A stretch of 64,000 bases of DNA, taken from an uncultured Desulfobacteraceae bacterium (GTDB lineage Bacteria; Desulfobacterota; Desulfobacteria; Desulfobacterales; UBA5852). Each line of letters opens with the position of its first letter. Position 1 is the first letter of the stretch. Location: NCBI GenBank assembly GCA_913060875.1, contig CAJXSL010000007.1:1-64000 (forward strand), given 5' to 3'. The notes under the pieces were generated by a model. The model saw nothing but the letters and a program-made list of their open reading frames with translations. It was not told the origin of the DNA and searched no databases. The position numbers were made by a program, and so were the translations under genes. This document shows positions 44,826-53,356 of this stretch, piece by piece.

Positions 44826-44960
44826 TTATCCCGCCACATCGATGCCCATATCACAGCCCAGATGAGGATCGGGATTTTCACATTCGTGGTTGAAATGACG
44901 CGTATCCACGTGGCCTTCGTTATCGTCTTTGAAGTAGTCTTCGCTGCGTGTATTTTCCAT
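44826..44960 (-). CDS. Small acidic Cys peptide, locus B (44 residues)
   Basis: Paralogue of the peptide at 21491, same length. It begins MENTRSEDYFKDDNEGHVDTR and ends PDPHLGCDMGIDVAG; over the last 33 positions most residues agree, including both Cys. The ribosome site ACAAGGAG and the upstream word CCTATTGCCAGATCCGGTTC are also shared. Conservation concentrated in the coding region with similar leader and terminator shows that it is a real gene. Family not recognised. Confidence 0.75.
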   Translation of the reverse strand: MENTRSEDYFKDDNEGHVDTRHFNHECENPDPHLGCDMGIDVAG

Positions 44961-45149
44961 GGTGTGTCTCCTTGTGGTTGAGTATTTCTGATTGCTCACT
45001 TTCCTGACTGATAAGCTATGAATGGAACCGGATCTGGCAATAGGGGACTAATCGCAGATAAATAATAGGTCAAAACTATCAATAAAGAAGTGGCTATAGG
45101 GGGAAGGGATGTTCGGCGTTGTGACGGGCCGGCGCGGGCCGCTTTGCAT

Positions 45150-46439
45150 TCAGCGGCCCTGCATCACTTCAATAATTTTCCGGTCGACGTTCTCCATGCC
45201 CTGGACGCACAGCTTGCCCAAATTCCGAATGGTGGTCTCGGCGCCGTTGCCGACGATGCCTTCCCCGTCGGAGATGAAGATATCGTTTTTGGCCAGCCGT
45301 GCCGAAAGGATCGCCTCGGATGAGGCCGTGGCCAGCTTAAACGCACAGCCGCCTTTAGCGCCGTCGCACACCATACCGGCCAAGTCGCCGCCCATATTGT
45401 TGATGGCCCCGGCGATCTGGTCGTCGTTGCAGCCGATCAGCCAGGCCACGGATACGCATGCACCGATCCCCGCCGCGATGGCACAGCCGCACACCGGGGA
45501 AAGGCTTCCGGTGAACTCCTTGATGAAAATCGTCACCAGGTGGCTGAAGGCGAGAGCGCGAACCAGCTTTTCCCGGTCCAGGTCCATCTCCCGGCAGACC
45601 ATCAGCGGAGGGATGATGGCGGTGATGCCGTGGTTGCCGCTGCCGGCACTGCTCATGACCGGCATCTTGACGCCGGCCATCCTAGCGTCGGTGGCGGCGG
45701 CGGTAAACATCCGCACCCTGTTGATGAGGCTATCCTCGAGGTCACCGCTTTCGATGAGCTTGCCCAGCCCGGCCCCCAGCCCGAGACCGGAGGACTCCTT
45801 CAGACCGATATGGGCCATCTGCATGTTCATCTGCGCACCCTCTTCGAGGAAAGCGATCATTTCATACGGAATTGTTTCGATAATCTCCCGCAGCTGCCGA
45901 ATGGTGAGGCCACCGAGTTTTTCCACGGTCACGGTGTCGTTGTCCGACGATTCGTCTTCCTCCGGTTCCTTCCGGAAAAGAACATCGCCGTTTTTCTCCA
46001 CCAGAACAATGTTGGTATGATTGTTCAGGATGACACAGCGGGCCGAACCCTGGTCGCTCTTCACGACGGCCTGGATGTAGAAGTTGGCCTTGTTTTCTTC
46101 CAGCTCGACGGTGATAACCTGGCGTTCCATGATCTTTTTCGCCGCAACGATACAGGCCGCGTCCACATCCTGCAGCAACTCCAACCCCAGGGCCGGCCGG
46201 CCGCACACGACCGCCAGGGCCACGGCGATGGGAATTCCGGCTTCGCGGGTACCGGGAATGCCCACACGCATGCCGTTTTTGAAAATATTGGGGCTGACCC
46301 GGATGTCGATGGCCCGAAGTTCGCCGCTAAGCTCTTCCAGGGCACACGCCGCAGCAAGGGCGACGGCAACGGGCTCGGTGCATCCCAGGGCCGGCTTTAC
46401 TTTGTCTTTGAGGATGGAAACAATGCGGTCGTAGTCCAT
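45150..46439 (-). CDS. cyuA: L-cysteine desulfidase-like protein (UPF0597/CyuA family)
   Basis: 429 residues. Family signatures: PALGCTEPVAVALAAA near the start (the GCTEP motif carries a cluster-ligand Cys), IPGTREAGIPIAVALA, SAGSGNHGITAIIPP and a Cys-rich C-terminal part with VCGCAIAAGIGA and CDGAKGGCAFKLATA. These enzymes use an iron-sulfur cluster to split L-cysteine into sulfide, ammonia and pyruvate; relatives act on serine. The ATG at 46439 with GGAG nine bases upstream is preferred to 46454. Single gene; a partial MITE end (TTAGCCCAAACATTTGATGAA) lies just upstream at 46469. Confidence 0.9.
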   Translation of the reverse strand: MDYDRIVSILKDKVKPALGCTEPVAVALAAACALEELSGELRAIDIRVSPNIFKNGMRVGIPGTREAGIPIAVALAVVCGRPALGLELLQDVDAACIVAAKKIMERQVITVELEENKANFYIQAVVKSDQGSARCVILNNHTNIVLVEKNGDVLFRKEPEEDESSDNDTVTVEKLGGLTIRQLREIIETIPYEMIAFLEEGAQMNMQMAHIGLKESSGLGLGAGLGKLIESGDLEDSLINRVRMFTAAATDARMAGVKMPVMSSAGSGNHGITAIIPPLMVCREMDLDREKLVRALAFSHLVTIFIKEFTGSLSPVCGCAIAAGIGACVSVAWLIGCNDDQIAGAINNMGGDLAGMVCDGAKGGCAFKLATASSEAILSARLAKNDIFISDGEGIVGNGAETTIRNLGKLCVQGMENVDRKIIEVMQGR

Positions 46440-46621
46440 TTTCGAAGGCTCCATTGTGCCGATCGGTTGTTAGCCCAAACATTTGATGAAATTATGATGG
46501 TCACCTATAGGTATGGATGCAACAAACCATTCAATTTTTCAATCGCAAAACCGCAAACGGACCCTTTGTCCCCGTCCGGCCCTATTTTAGCCCCTTCAAA
46601 TAAAAAAAGGGCGCGCTATCT

Positions 46622-46833
46622 TGTGTCCGTCCATAAATGGTAGATTTTGGTTCCTGGCAAGGCCCGAGCGCGTTTTCCCGCTCCGCGGGATATTATCCCG
46701 CTATGCGTGACTTCCCATCTGATCGATTCCGATCGGTGGGTGTCAACCGGAGGAATAGTCCGCTATTTCGAGGATTGAAAACGAGCGAGAACGCCGCCAG
46801 GGGCCGAAAGATGCCTTTTATGGATGGGCACTA
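46622..46833. repeat. MITE-like repeat family 2, copy 2
   Basis: TGTCCGTCCATAAATGG at the left and CCTTTTATGGATGGGCAC at the right are inverted ends. It matches 25256-25402, but has about 65 extra bases in the middle (46671-46740), which contain CCCGCTCCGCGGGATATTATC hairpins. Confidence 0.75.
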
Positions 46834-46888
46834 TCTAAAACGATAGCCCGCCCCGACCCTCATCATTACAGACGCTTGCGCGATAGAA

Positions 46889-47362
46889 TCAAGCCGCCTT
46901 TTCCAGCTCGGAGATCTCCTCGGCGGTCATCACGCGATCGATGTCCAACAGGATTTTGACCGCCCCGTCCATATTGGCCATACCCAGGATGTAATGGGTA
47001 TCGACCTTGGCCCCGAATTCCGGCGGCGCCTCGATCTCCTCGGCCTTGATCGGCAGGACTTCGGTCACGGCATCCACCACGATGCCCATCTGGAGTTTGG
47101 CGTCCTGGCCTTCCACCTCGACCACGATGATGCAGGTGCGATCCGTATAGTCGATCTCGGCCATGTCAAACCGCATGCGCAGGTCCGTCACGGGAATCAC
47201 CTTGCCGCGCAGATTGATGACCCCCTTGACGAAGGCGGGGGTTCGCGGAACGCTCGTGATAGGCATCATGCCGATGATCTCCCGGACCTTCAACAGGGAA
47301 ACGCCGTAATCCTCATCGGCCAGTTTAAAGGTCAGGTATTTGCCTGCTTTGGTTTCATCCAT
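46889..47362 (-). CDS. cheW: CheW-like chemotaxis coupling protein
   Basis: 157 residues covering one CheW domain: KYLTFKLADEDYGVSLLKVREIIG, the TSVPRTPAFVKGVINLRGKVIPVTDLR core and LGIVVDAVTEVL. It links chemoreceptors with CheA in the cytoplasm. No cheA or receptor is nearby, so it serves a cluster encoded elsewhere. GGAATCG before the ATG is a weak ribosome site. A C-terminal extension of about 20 residues (VMTAEEISELEKAA) is common in deltaproteobacterial members. Confidence 0.93.
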   Translation of the reverse strand: MDETKAGKYLTFKLADEDYGVSLLKVREIIGMMPITSVPRTPAFVKGVINLRGKVIPVTDLRMRFDMAEIDYTDRTCIIVVEVEGQDAKLQMGIVVDAVTEVLPIKAEEIEAPPEFGAKVDTHYILGMANMDGAVKILLDIDRVMTAEEISELEKAA

Positions 47363-47739
47363 TTCTCGATTCCTTTTTGATTTTAGGGCAACCCGTGGAT
47401 CACAGGATACGGCCCATCGTCAATCCACCGGTCACGGTAAAGTGATATACAAACCATTCTTATGGAAAAAGCACCCAGCTTATAGGGGCGGCCTCACGGA
47501 CTTCAATGCGACCAGGGCCATATTCCCCTGAAGAAGGGTTATCGGCCTGTGGGGCCATACACTTTAGCCCGAAAATTTCACCCTGCGGGCACGTGAAATA
47601 ACCGGGTTGGCCCTATTCCACCGACCTGTTTGTCAACTTTTAGGGGGCCTGCTCGTCTGATCTCCTAAAGCCCGCCGCTACAGACATTGTCACGGGGGCG
47701 CAGGATGGTTAGTCTCTTGATGTCAGAAGGGAGGTTGCC
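47363..47739. other. Intergenic with minimal family 1 repeat
   Basis: Contains the short MITE copy at 47564-47609. The rest shows no gene. Confidence 0.5.
47564..47609. repeat. MITE-like repeat family 1, minimal copy
   Basis: TTAGCCCGAAAATTTCACCCTGCGGGC followed by ACGTGAAATAACCGGGTT: only the ends and the CACCCTGCGGGC core remain. Confidence 0.7.
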
Positions 47740-48408
47740 GTGCGATATATCGCCAGTTATGCCCTTTTCCTCATTGTCGGCCTTTGGTATGCGCCGGCGT
47801 GGGCCGATATCTACATCTGGGTCGATGACGAAGGTGTCCGGCACATCTCCAACGTGCACGCCCCGCCCCGGGCCAAGCTTCTTTTACGGACGGATGAAAC
47901 ACCACCCCGAGCGGATGACCGCCAGACCCGCCAGGCAACTGAACGACAGCGGGAACTGGAGCGAGAACAGGCGGAAATCCAGGAACGCGAGGAGCAGCTG
48001 GCCCGCAGGGAAGCCGAACTGGAGCGCCGGATTGAAGCGGCCGAAAAAGACGTCGAAGCGGCCCGGGACCGCATCGAAGCGGCTGAAGCCCGTTACGAGC
48101 GCGAACGGAAGCAGGCCATCGCGTTTTCCTATGTCACCCGTCCCTATAAGTTCGGACATTACCGTTATAAAAAACGCTCTTACGGCTATCGGCATTACCG
48201 GCCCAAGCGGCACCATTATCGACCGGCACATCGATACGGCCTGTCCATAACCGGGCGCCCCCTGCGCCTGGGCTCCACCGTCATCACCATCCAAAGCGGG
48301 CGACACGCATATCGGAAGCATTCCCGCCACGGCAAGGGATTGGCAGGCCCCCGGCGCCATGCCGGCCGCCAGGCAGGTTTTCGCGGCCACCCCCGCCGCA
48401 ATCATTGA
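47740..48408 (+). CDS. DUF4124-type exported coiled-coil protein
   Basis: 222 residues. A signal peptide (ASYALFLIVGLWYAPAWA) ends near residue 22; the following DIYIWVDDEGVRHISNVHAPP is the start of a DUF4124 domain. Residues about 60-130 are a long charged coiled coil (RELEREQAEIQEREEQLARR), and the C-terminus is rich in Tyr, Arg and His (YRYKKRSYGYRHYRPKRHH), which suggests binding to polyanions or the wall. Start codon GTG with GGGAGG upstream. Envelope role unknown. Confidence 0.8.
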   Translation: MRYIASYALFLIVGLWYAPAWADIYIWVDDEGVRHISNVHAPPRAKLLLRTDETPPRADDRQTRQATERQRELEREQAEIQEREEQLARREAELERRIEAAEKDVEAARDRIEAAEARYERERKQAIAFSYVTRPYKFGHYRYKKRSYGYRHYRPKRHHYRPAHRYGLSITGRPLRLGSTVITIQSGRHAYRKHSRHGKGLAGPRRHAGRQAGFRGHPRRNH

Positions 48409-48749
48409 AAGACGCTATCCCGTCGCCATCCGTGCCGCAGTCGCCTCCAAGCCCCCGATCTGTCCGAAAGCTCCGCTAACAATCACAGTCTGCTGTTGGT
48501 ATCAGCCCCAATATGGCCTGAAATCTTCGGAATAGACCGCCAGGCCCGCCGCAAAGGGGTTGTTATTGAGGCCGGAATTGGGATATGTCTTAACGGATAT
48601 TGTGCATCGGTTTGATCCGAAGCGCCTGTCACGGGGATAGCGACGGGGGCAGCGCCGGCAGGATTGAACACCATCATAACATAGCGCCTGCACTACGATA
48701 GACGGGCAAAAATTATCACCATCAAATGAAGTCGAACATGGAGGATTAA

Positions 48750-49100
48750 ATGACAAATTTTCTGTTCGTATTGAGCAAAGATGACAACGAAGCGGCCACC
48801 AGGTGTTTTCAGTTTGCCAAAATCGCCTATGACAAGGGGCACAAGGTCAATATGTTCTTTATCGATGAGGGGGTCATGTGGGCCGACAAATCCCGCGATT
48901 TATCCATCAAGACCACGACGGGGGACTGCCCCCAGGATTACCTGCCCTACCTGGTTGAAAAAGAAGTCGAGACCGGCATCTGCACGCCCTGTGCGAAAAA
49001 TCGCCAGCTCGACGAAGCCGGCTTTTTCACGAACATGCAGTTGGACGGCGGCCCGCATCTCATCGACATGGCCGCGGAAGCCAAAGTGTTCAATTTCTGA
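48750..49100 (+). CDS. DsrE/F-like protein
   Basis: 116 residues with the DsrE-like fold: NFLFVLSKDDNEAATRCFQFAKIAYDKGHKVNMFFIDEGV, then TGICTPCAKNR, where the Cys pair may be redox-active or carry sulfur, and a closing EAKVFNF strand. Relatives handle sulfane sulfur or are soluble partners of sulfur-relay proteins. GGAGG lies before the ATG. The neighbouring lipoprotein gene follows after 35 bases, so they may be co-transcribed. Confidence 0.8.
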   Translation: MTNFLFVLSKDDNEAATRCFQFAKIAYDKGHKVNMFFIDEGVMWADKSRDLSIKTTTGDCPQDYLPYLVEKEVETGICTPCAKNRQLDEAGFFTNMQLDGGPHLIDMAAEAKVFNF

Positions 49101-49135
49101 AAAATCTGCGGCTATTGGTATGGCGGAGGTTACCG

Positions 49136-49624
49136 ATGAAAAATAATGCGATGGTTTTAAGATTGGTTGTTCTATTCATGGTATCCTCCGCACTCTTTTT
49201 ATTGTCAGGCTGTGCTTCCACACCCAAAGTTCAAGGTACTGAAGGTGAGCTTTGGATTGGAAAATTGTCCGGGATGATCGATGCCGATCTCGATATGTAC
49301 TTTTCTCTTGTTGAAGAAGAGGAGGATACCTACCAGGTAAAAGGCAACTTCCAAGGGGAAATAGGAAGCGTCGCGGGAGGGCATGGCAGCGGGACAATGC
49401 AAGGGGTCATTAAAGGCAAGATTGTAAAAGGTGCTGTTGATATCCGCATGCGGGGCAATGCAACCGTAAGCGAGGGTTCCGCTGCGATCACCGGTAAAAT
49501 GGCCGGGTCGTTATCGAATACCCAGGCGTTCGGCAGCTGGAATATTGATGCCCGCAGCAGCGAGGGATCACACCGGTTTTCAGGTGAATGGCGCGCGGCA
49601 AAGACGGATGCGGCCGATCCGTGA
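49136..49624 (+). CDS. Putative lipoprotein
   Basis: 162 residues. The N-terminus (LVVLFMVSSALFLLSGCAST) is a signal peptide with a lipobox SGC. The rest is polar, with Gly/Ser-rich strands (GEIGSVAGGHGSGTMQGVIKG; GSAAITGKMAGSLSN) and looks beta-structured. The start at 49136 has GGCGGAGG upstream, better than the TTG at 49115. Probably an outer-membrane or periplasmic lipoprotein of unknown function. Confidence 0.75.
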   Translation: MKNNAMVLRLVVLFMVSSALFLLSGCASTPKVQGTEGELWIGKLSGMIDADLDMYFSLVEEEEDTYQVKGNFQGEIGSVAGGHGSGTMQGVIKGKIVKGAVDIRMRGNATVSEGSAAITGKMAGSLSNTQAFGSWNIDARSSEGSHRFSGEWRAAKTDAADP

Positions 49625-49849
49625 TCGGCGACCTTTTCCAATTGATGATCAACGCCCGTTTCTCCCAACAGGAAAAGGGCGAGGCAAAAGATATCCCCGC
49701 ATAGCGCTCCCTTTTTACCCGCCTTCTTTCAACCCACGCGCAATCCCCAAAGCATTGAGTTGGTGACCGCCTTGGTGTACCGTGACAGTGCATGCCACCT
49801 CTAAGGCTTTTTTTGGATCTACCGGCAACAGCCGATCCGTCTAAACTTG

Positions 49850-51289
49850 ATGAGGACCGCAAACGACATGGGGATCCATTTCCCGCACAAATGGCTGGTA
49901 TTCTTCCTGGTGGCCGCCGGTGTATTCATGTCCACCCTGGACTCGAGCATCGTCAATATCGCCCTGCCATCCATCATGGCCGACTTCCAGGTAACGCTGG
50001 CGGTGATCGAATGGGTGCCCATGATCTATCTCCTGACGGTTTCCTCGCTCCTGCTGACCTTCGGCCGGCTCAGCGATATCCGGGGGCGGCGGCTGGTGTA
50101 CTGCGGAGGGTTCGTGATTTTTTCCGCGGGCTCGCTGCTTTGCGGCATGGCAGGCAGCGCGCCGGGGCTTATCGCCTCCCGAGCCTTGCAGGGGGCCGGC
50201 GCAGCCATGCTCATGGCCTGCTCCCAGGCTCTGGTGGTGGATGCCTTTCCCCTGGCTGAACGGGGGCGCGCCCTGGGCATGATCGGCATGGTGGTGGCCG
50301 CCGGCCTGACCACCGGCCCGGCGCTGGGCGGCCTGATTCTGCAGCATTTTTCCTGGCGGGTTATTTTCTATATCAACGTCCCCATCGGCATGGTGGTCAC
50401 GGTGGCCGCCCTGCGGATCCTCCCGCGCATGCCGCCGGTCAAGCGCCATGAACCTTTGGACTGGATGGGCGCCCTGCTGCTGGCGGTTTGTTTCAGCGCC
50501 CTGATCACGGGTCTGAGCCACTTCAACGAATGGGGGGCGACCTCCACGAAGATGGGCCTGGCCGTGTTTTTTTTCATTGCCAGTGCCGCCGGGCTCATGC
50601 AGATTGAAAAGCGGAACGCCCACCCCGTTTTCGACCCCGCCCTTCTAAAAATCAGGCTTTTCATCCTGCCGGTGGCGGCGGCGGTGATCCTGTTTGTCAG
50701 TCTCTTCTTCATCACGTTTCTCATGCCCTTCTACATGGTCCATCCCCTGGGCCTTTCCATGCACCGGGTCGGCGCCACCATGATGATCCCCTTTGTCTTC
50801 CTGTTTTTTTTCGCCCCGCTGGCCGGCGCGCTCTGGGACCGGATGGGATCGCGCCTGCTATGCACCCTGGGCATGGCCATGATGGCCGTGGCCCTGTTCC
50901 TGCTTGCGCGCCTTTCCGCCCAGGCCACCACAATGGACATGGCCTGGCGCCTTGCCCTGGTCGGGATCGGCATCGCGGTTTTCGTCTCCCCCAACAGTGC
51001 GGCCGCCATGAGCGCCGTGCCGTCCCGGCACCGGGGGATTGCTTCCGGCAGCGTGGCAACGGCACGCAACCTGGGAATGGTGATCGGCGTGGCCACGGCC
51101 GGCCTGATTTTCAACAGCACCTTCCGGAGCCTCAACAACGGGCAGGATCTGAAAATTTACACGCCGGCGTTGGAACCGGCTTTCCTGGCCGCATTTCAAA
51201 AAGCCATGCTGGCCGGCGCTGCCGTGGCAGCCTTTGGCGTCGTGGTGGCTTTCCTCAGGGGTCAGGACAGCGGCCGCCCCAAAGCGTAG
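49850..51289 (+). CDS. MFS drug/proton antiporter, DHA2 (EmrB/QacA) type
   Basis: 479 residues with 14 hydrophobic segments, the DHA2 number. Characteristic words are FMSTLDSSIVNIALPSIM in the first segments, the motif A-like GRLSDIRGRRLVY, and motif C-like GLTTGPALGGLILQHFSWRVIFYINVPIG. It would export lipophilic drugs or similar compounds across the inner membrane with protons. No membrane-fusion partner or regulator is adjacent. Start at the ATG at 49850; ribosome site weak. Confidence 0.92.
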   Translation: MRTANDMGIHFPHKWLVFFLVAAGVFMSTLDSSIVNIALPSIMADFQVTLAVIEWVPMIYLLTVSSLLLTFGRLSDIRGRRLVYCGGFVIFSAGSLLCGMAGSAPGLIASRALQGAGAAMLMACSQALVVDAFPLAERGRALGMIGMVVAAGLTTGPALGGLILQHFSWRVIFYINVPIGMVVTVAALRILPRMPPVKRHEPLDWMGALLLAVCFSALITGLSHFNEWGATSTKMGLAVFFFIASAAGLMQIEKRNAHPVFDPALLKIRLFILPVAAAVILFVSLFFITFLMPFYMVHPLGLSMHRVGATMMIPFVFLFFFAPLAGALWDRMGSRLLCTLGMAMMAVALFLLARLSAQATTMDMAWRLALVGIGIAVFVSPNSAAAMSAVPSRHRGIASGSVATARNLGMVIGVATAGLIFNSTFRSLNNGQDLKIYTPALEPAFLAAFQKAMLAGAAVAAFGVVVAFLRGQDSGRPKA

Positions 51290-51327
51290 CCTGTTCAGAG
51301 GCAGACCTTTTGCTGAAAAAGGACATT

Positions 51328-52851
51328 TCAAGAAATGTCCGGGATAGAAGCCTCTGGAAGGGACCGATTGACACGGTCGGGGTGGTTTCTTCGGGGGGCC
51401 TCTGGCGCTTGGCGGGGTCTGACCGGGAAAAAAACGGTAAACCGCGTCCCCTGCTTCTCAACGCTATGGACATCGATGGCGCCATGATGGTCCTGTACCG
51501 CACTCAACACCACTGTCATTCCCAATCCGGTGCCGCTGCGGCCCATTGTCTTGGTGCTGAAAAACGGCTCGAAAATTTTGCCGACTTCTTTATCTGTCAT
51601 ACCGACCCCATTGTCGGCCACCTCCAATACGACCCCCTGCCCTTTCATACAGCCGATAGCCGGTTTGCAGTCCTCAGCGCCAATGCATCGCGCGGTCGAA
51701 ATGTCAATCCGCCCGCCTTTCGGCATCGCCTCGGCGGCATTCGAAACCAGGTTCATGATCACTTTCCCCAGATGGATAGGGGATCCTTGGATGGCAGGCA
51801 AATCATGGGCAAGACAGATCTCGACGCGAACCTCCGGATGGAAAGAAACCAACCGGCGATATTCCAGGCTGTCGAGATAATCAACGACCAGCGCATTCAA
51901 GTCGCAATCCTTCTCCACCTTGACCCCCCGCCGGGCCAGCATCAACAGGTCCTGAGCCATCGCGGCCGCCTTCTGCCCCGATTGCTTGATCTCCATAAGC
52001 GGCTTGCGTAATTCACTGTCCCTGTCTATCGACGCCAGCAGATATTCCGGGTACCCGGTAATGGCACTCAAAACATTGTTAAGGTCATGGGCCACCCCGC
52101 CGGCCATCGTTCCAATAATCTCCATCTTGCGGGCCTGTTCAAGATCCTTTGCAAGACTGATTATTTCCTTTTCGGCCCGGCGGCGGTCACGGATCTCATT
52201 TTGCAGCCTCTGGTTTGAAAAGCTGAGTTCGGAAGACTTTCGATCCAACGTAACAATAACGCCGGTCATATACCCAAAAAACCGTTCGATCCCCAGCCAC
52301 ATCAGCATCATGATGGCAGCGACGGTGACCAGGGAGGTAACCCAGGCGGCAACCGAGGTGTTGTACTGGTTGAAGTCAACCGCAAAATGCAGCCACTGCT
52401 GGTTGACGGTAACGCCAATCGAAATCAAAAATGCCAGGCTGACGATTAGGACGATCAGCCCGGCCCGTGTCCCGCACCCCAAAGTGGCAAGCAGTTGGGC
52501 GCAAATCAGAAAAAAAATCCCCATTCCGCTGATGCCCAGAAACAAGAGGCCTGCCATCCCAAATCCGATAAAAATAACGGCCAACAGGCATCCGCAAAAC
52601 CAGGCGGACAGCCGCCGTCGCTGCCACGCGGCCAAAACGAGCACTAAGCAGCCGACGGATTGACCGGTCAGCAGCAAAGGATGCCCCCCAATGATAGCAC
52701 TTCGAAATGAAGAGATGATTAAAACACATGGTGCCAGGCTCCCGATGATCAATAAGAGGTTTCGCATCAGCGTGTCACGAAATTGGTCGATTTCGGTCAG
52801 GGCATTACGCGATTCTGAGGTCTCGGCCAACCCTTCCGCAGCCTGATTCAT
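51328..52851 (-). CDS. Membrane sensor histidine kinase, orphan
   Basis: 507 residues. The first about 205 residues contain about six hydrophobic segments (LLLIIGSLAPCVLIISSF; LAVIFIGFGMAGLLFLG; LIVLIVSLAFLISIGV; VTSLVTVAAIMMLMWLG), an unusual multi-span sensor. A short coiled coil leads to the H-box GTMAGGVAHDLNNVLSAI, followed by the N box (MNLVSNAAEAM), G1 (DNGVGM) and GTGLGM of HATPase_c. There is no receiver domain and no response-regulator gene beside it. Ligand and partner unknown. Confidence 0.92.
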   Translation of the reverse strand: MNQAAEGLAETSESRNALTEIDQFRDTLMRNLLLIIGSLAPCVLIISSFRSAIIGGHPLLLTGQSVGCLVLVLAAWQRRRLSAWFCGCLLAVIFIGFGMAGLLFLGISGMGIFFLICAQLLATLGCGTRAGLIVLIVSLAFLISIGVTVNQQWLHFAVDFNQYNTSVAAWVTSLVTVAAIMMLMWLGIERFFGYMTGVIVTLDRKSSELSFSNQRLQNEIRDRRRAEKEIISLAKDLEQARKMEIIGTMAGGVAHDLNNVLSAITGYPEYLLASIDRDSELRKPLMEIKQSGQKAAAMAQDLLMLARRGVKVEKDCDLNALVVDYLDSLEYRRLVSFHPEVRVEICLAHDLPAIQGSPIHLGKVIMNLVSNAAEAMPKGGRIDISTARCIGAEDCKPAIGCMKGQGVVLEVADNGVGMTDKEVGKIFEPFFSTKTMGRSGTGLGMTVVLSAVQDHHGAIDVHSVEKQGTRFTVFFPVRPRQAPEAPRRNHPDRVNRSLPEASIPDIS

Positions 52852-53356
52852 TCTGGAGCTCCGTGCATAGCAAGGTGGTTGTTCTAGGAAAATTCACCGC
52901 TTAACGACATTCTAGCCCAACAGCTTCCGTCAAAAAATAATTAAGCCAGAAAAGGCAATAATAATAGAGCGATATGCATCAAACCATATTACTGCTAATT
53001 TGACAAGGCCCGACAGAAGTAATTTATTGGCGGGCCATGAAATTTATCTTATCGACCGGTAAGTATAGGCAACCATGGGAGGTAAACGCGCCGCCATAGC
53101 CCGGATATTTCCCGTGTTCGCGATGTCCATTGGAGAGGCATCAGGGGCGCCGCTGTACGCCTGCTACCGCAAGCCCCTGATAACGCGGTCAATGAGCATC
53201 TCGGACGCGCCCGCAGGGTGAAATATTCGGGATAGAGTGGGCAACGTCAGGCAGGCCCCTGGATGGGGGATTGGAAACACGTGAAGAAAAATTGGGACTG
53301 ATAGCGCATGCACCGGGCCCATTCGCAGGTGGCCGGATTGCTCGCCGGCCTGCGCC
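52852..53356. other. Intergenic with an inverted MITE
   Basis: Apart from the repeat at 53097-53234, no gene or RNA was recognised. AT-rich near 52920-53040. Confidence 0.5.
53097..53234. repeat. MITE-like repeat family 1, inverted copy
   Basis: Reverse orientation of the copies at 5667 and 24996: TAGCCCGGATATTTCCCG at one end and CGCCCGCAGGGTGAAATATTCGGG at the other, with GGCATCAGGGGCGCCGCTG in the middle. Confidence 0.8.
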
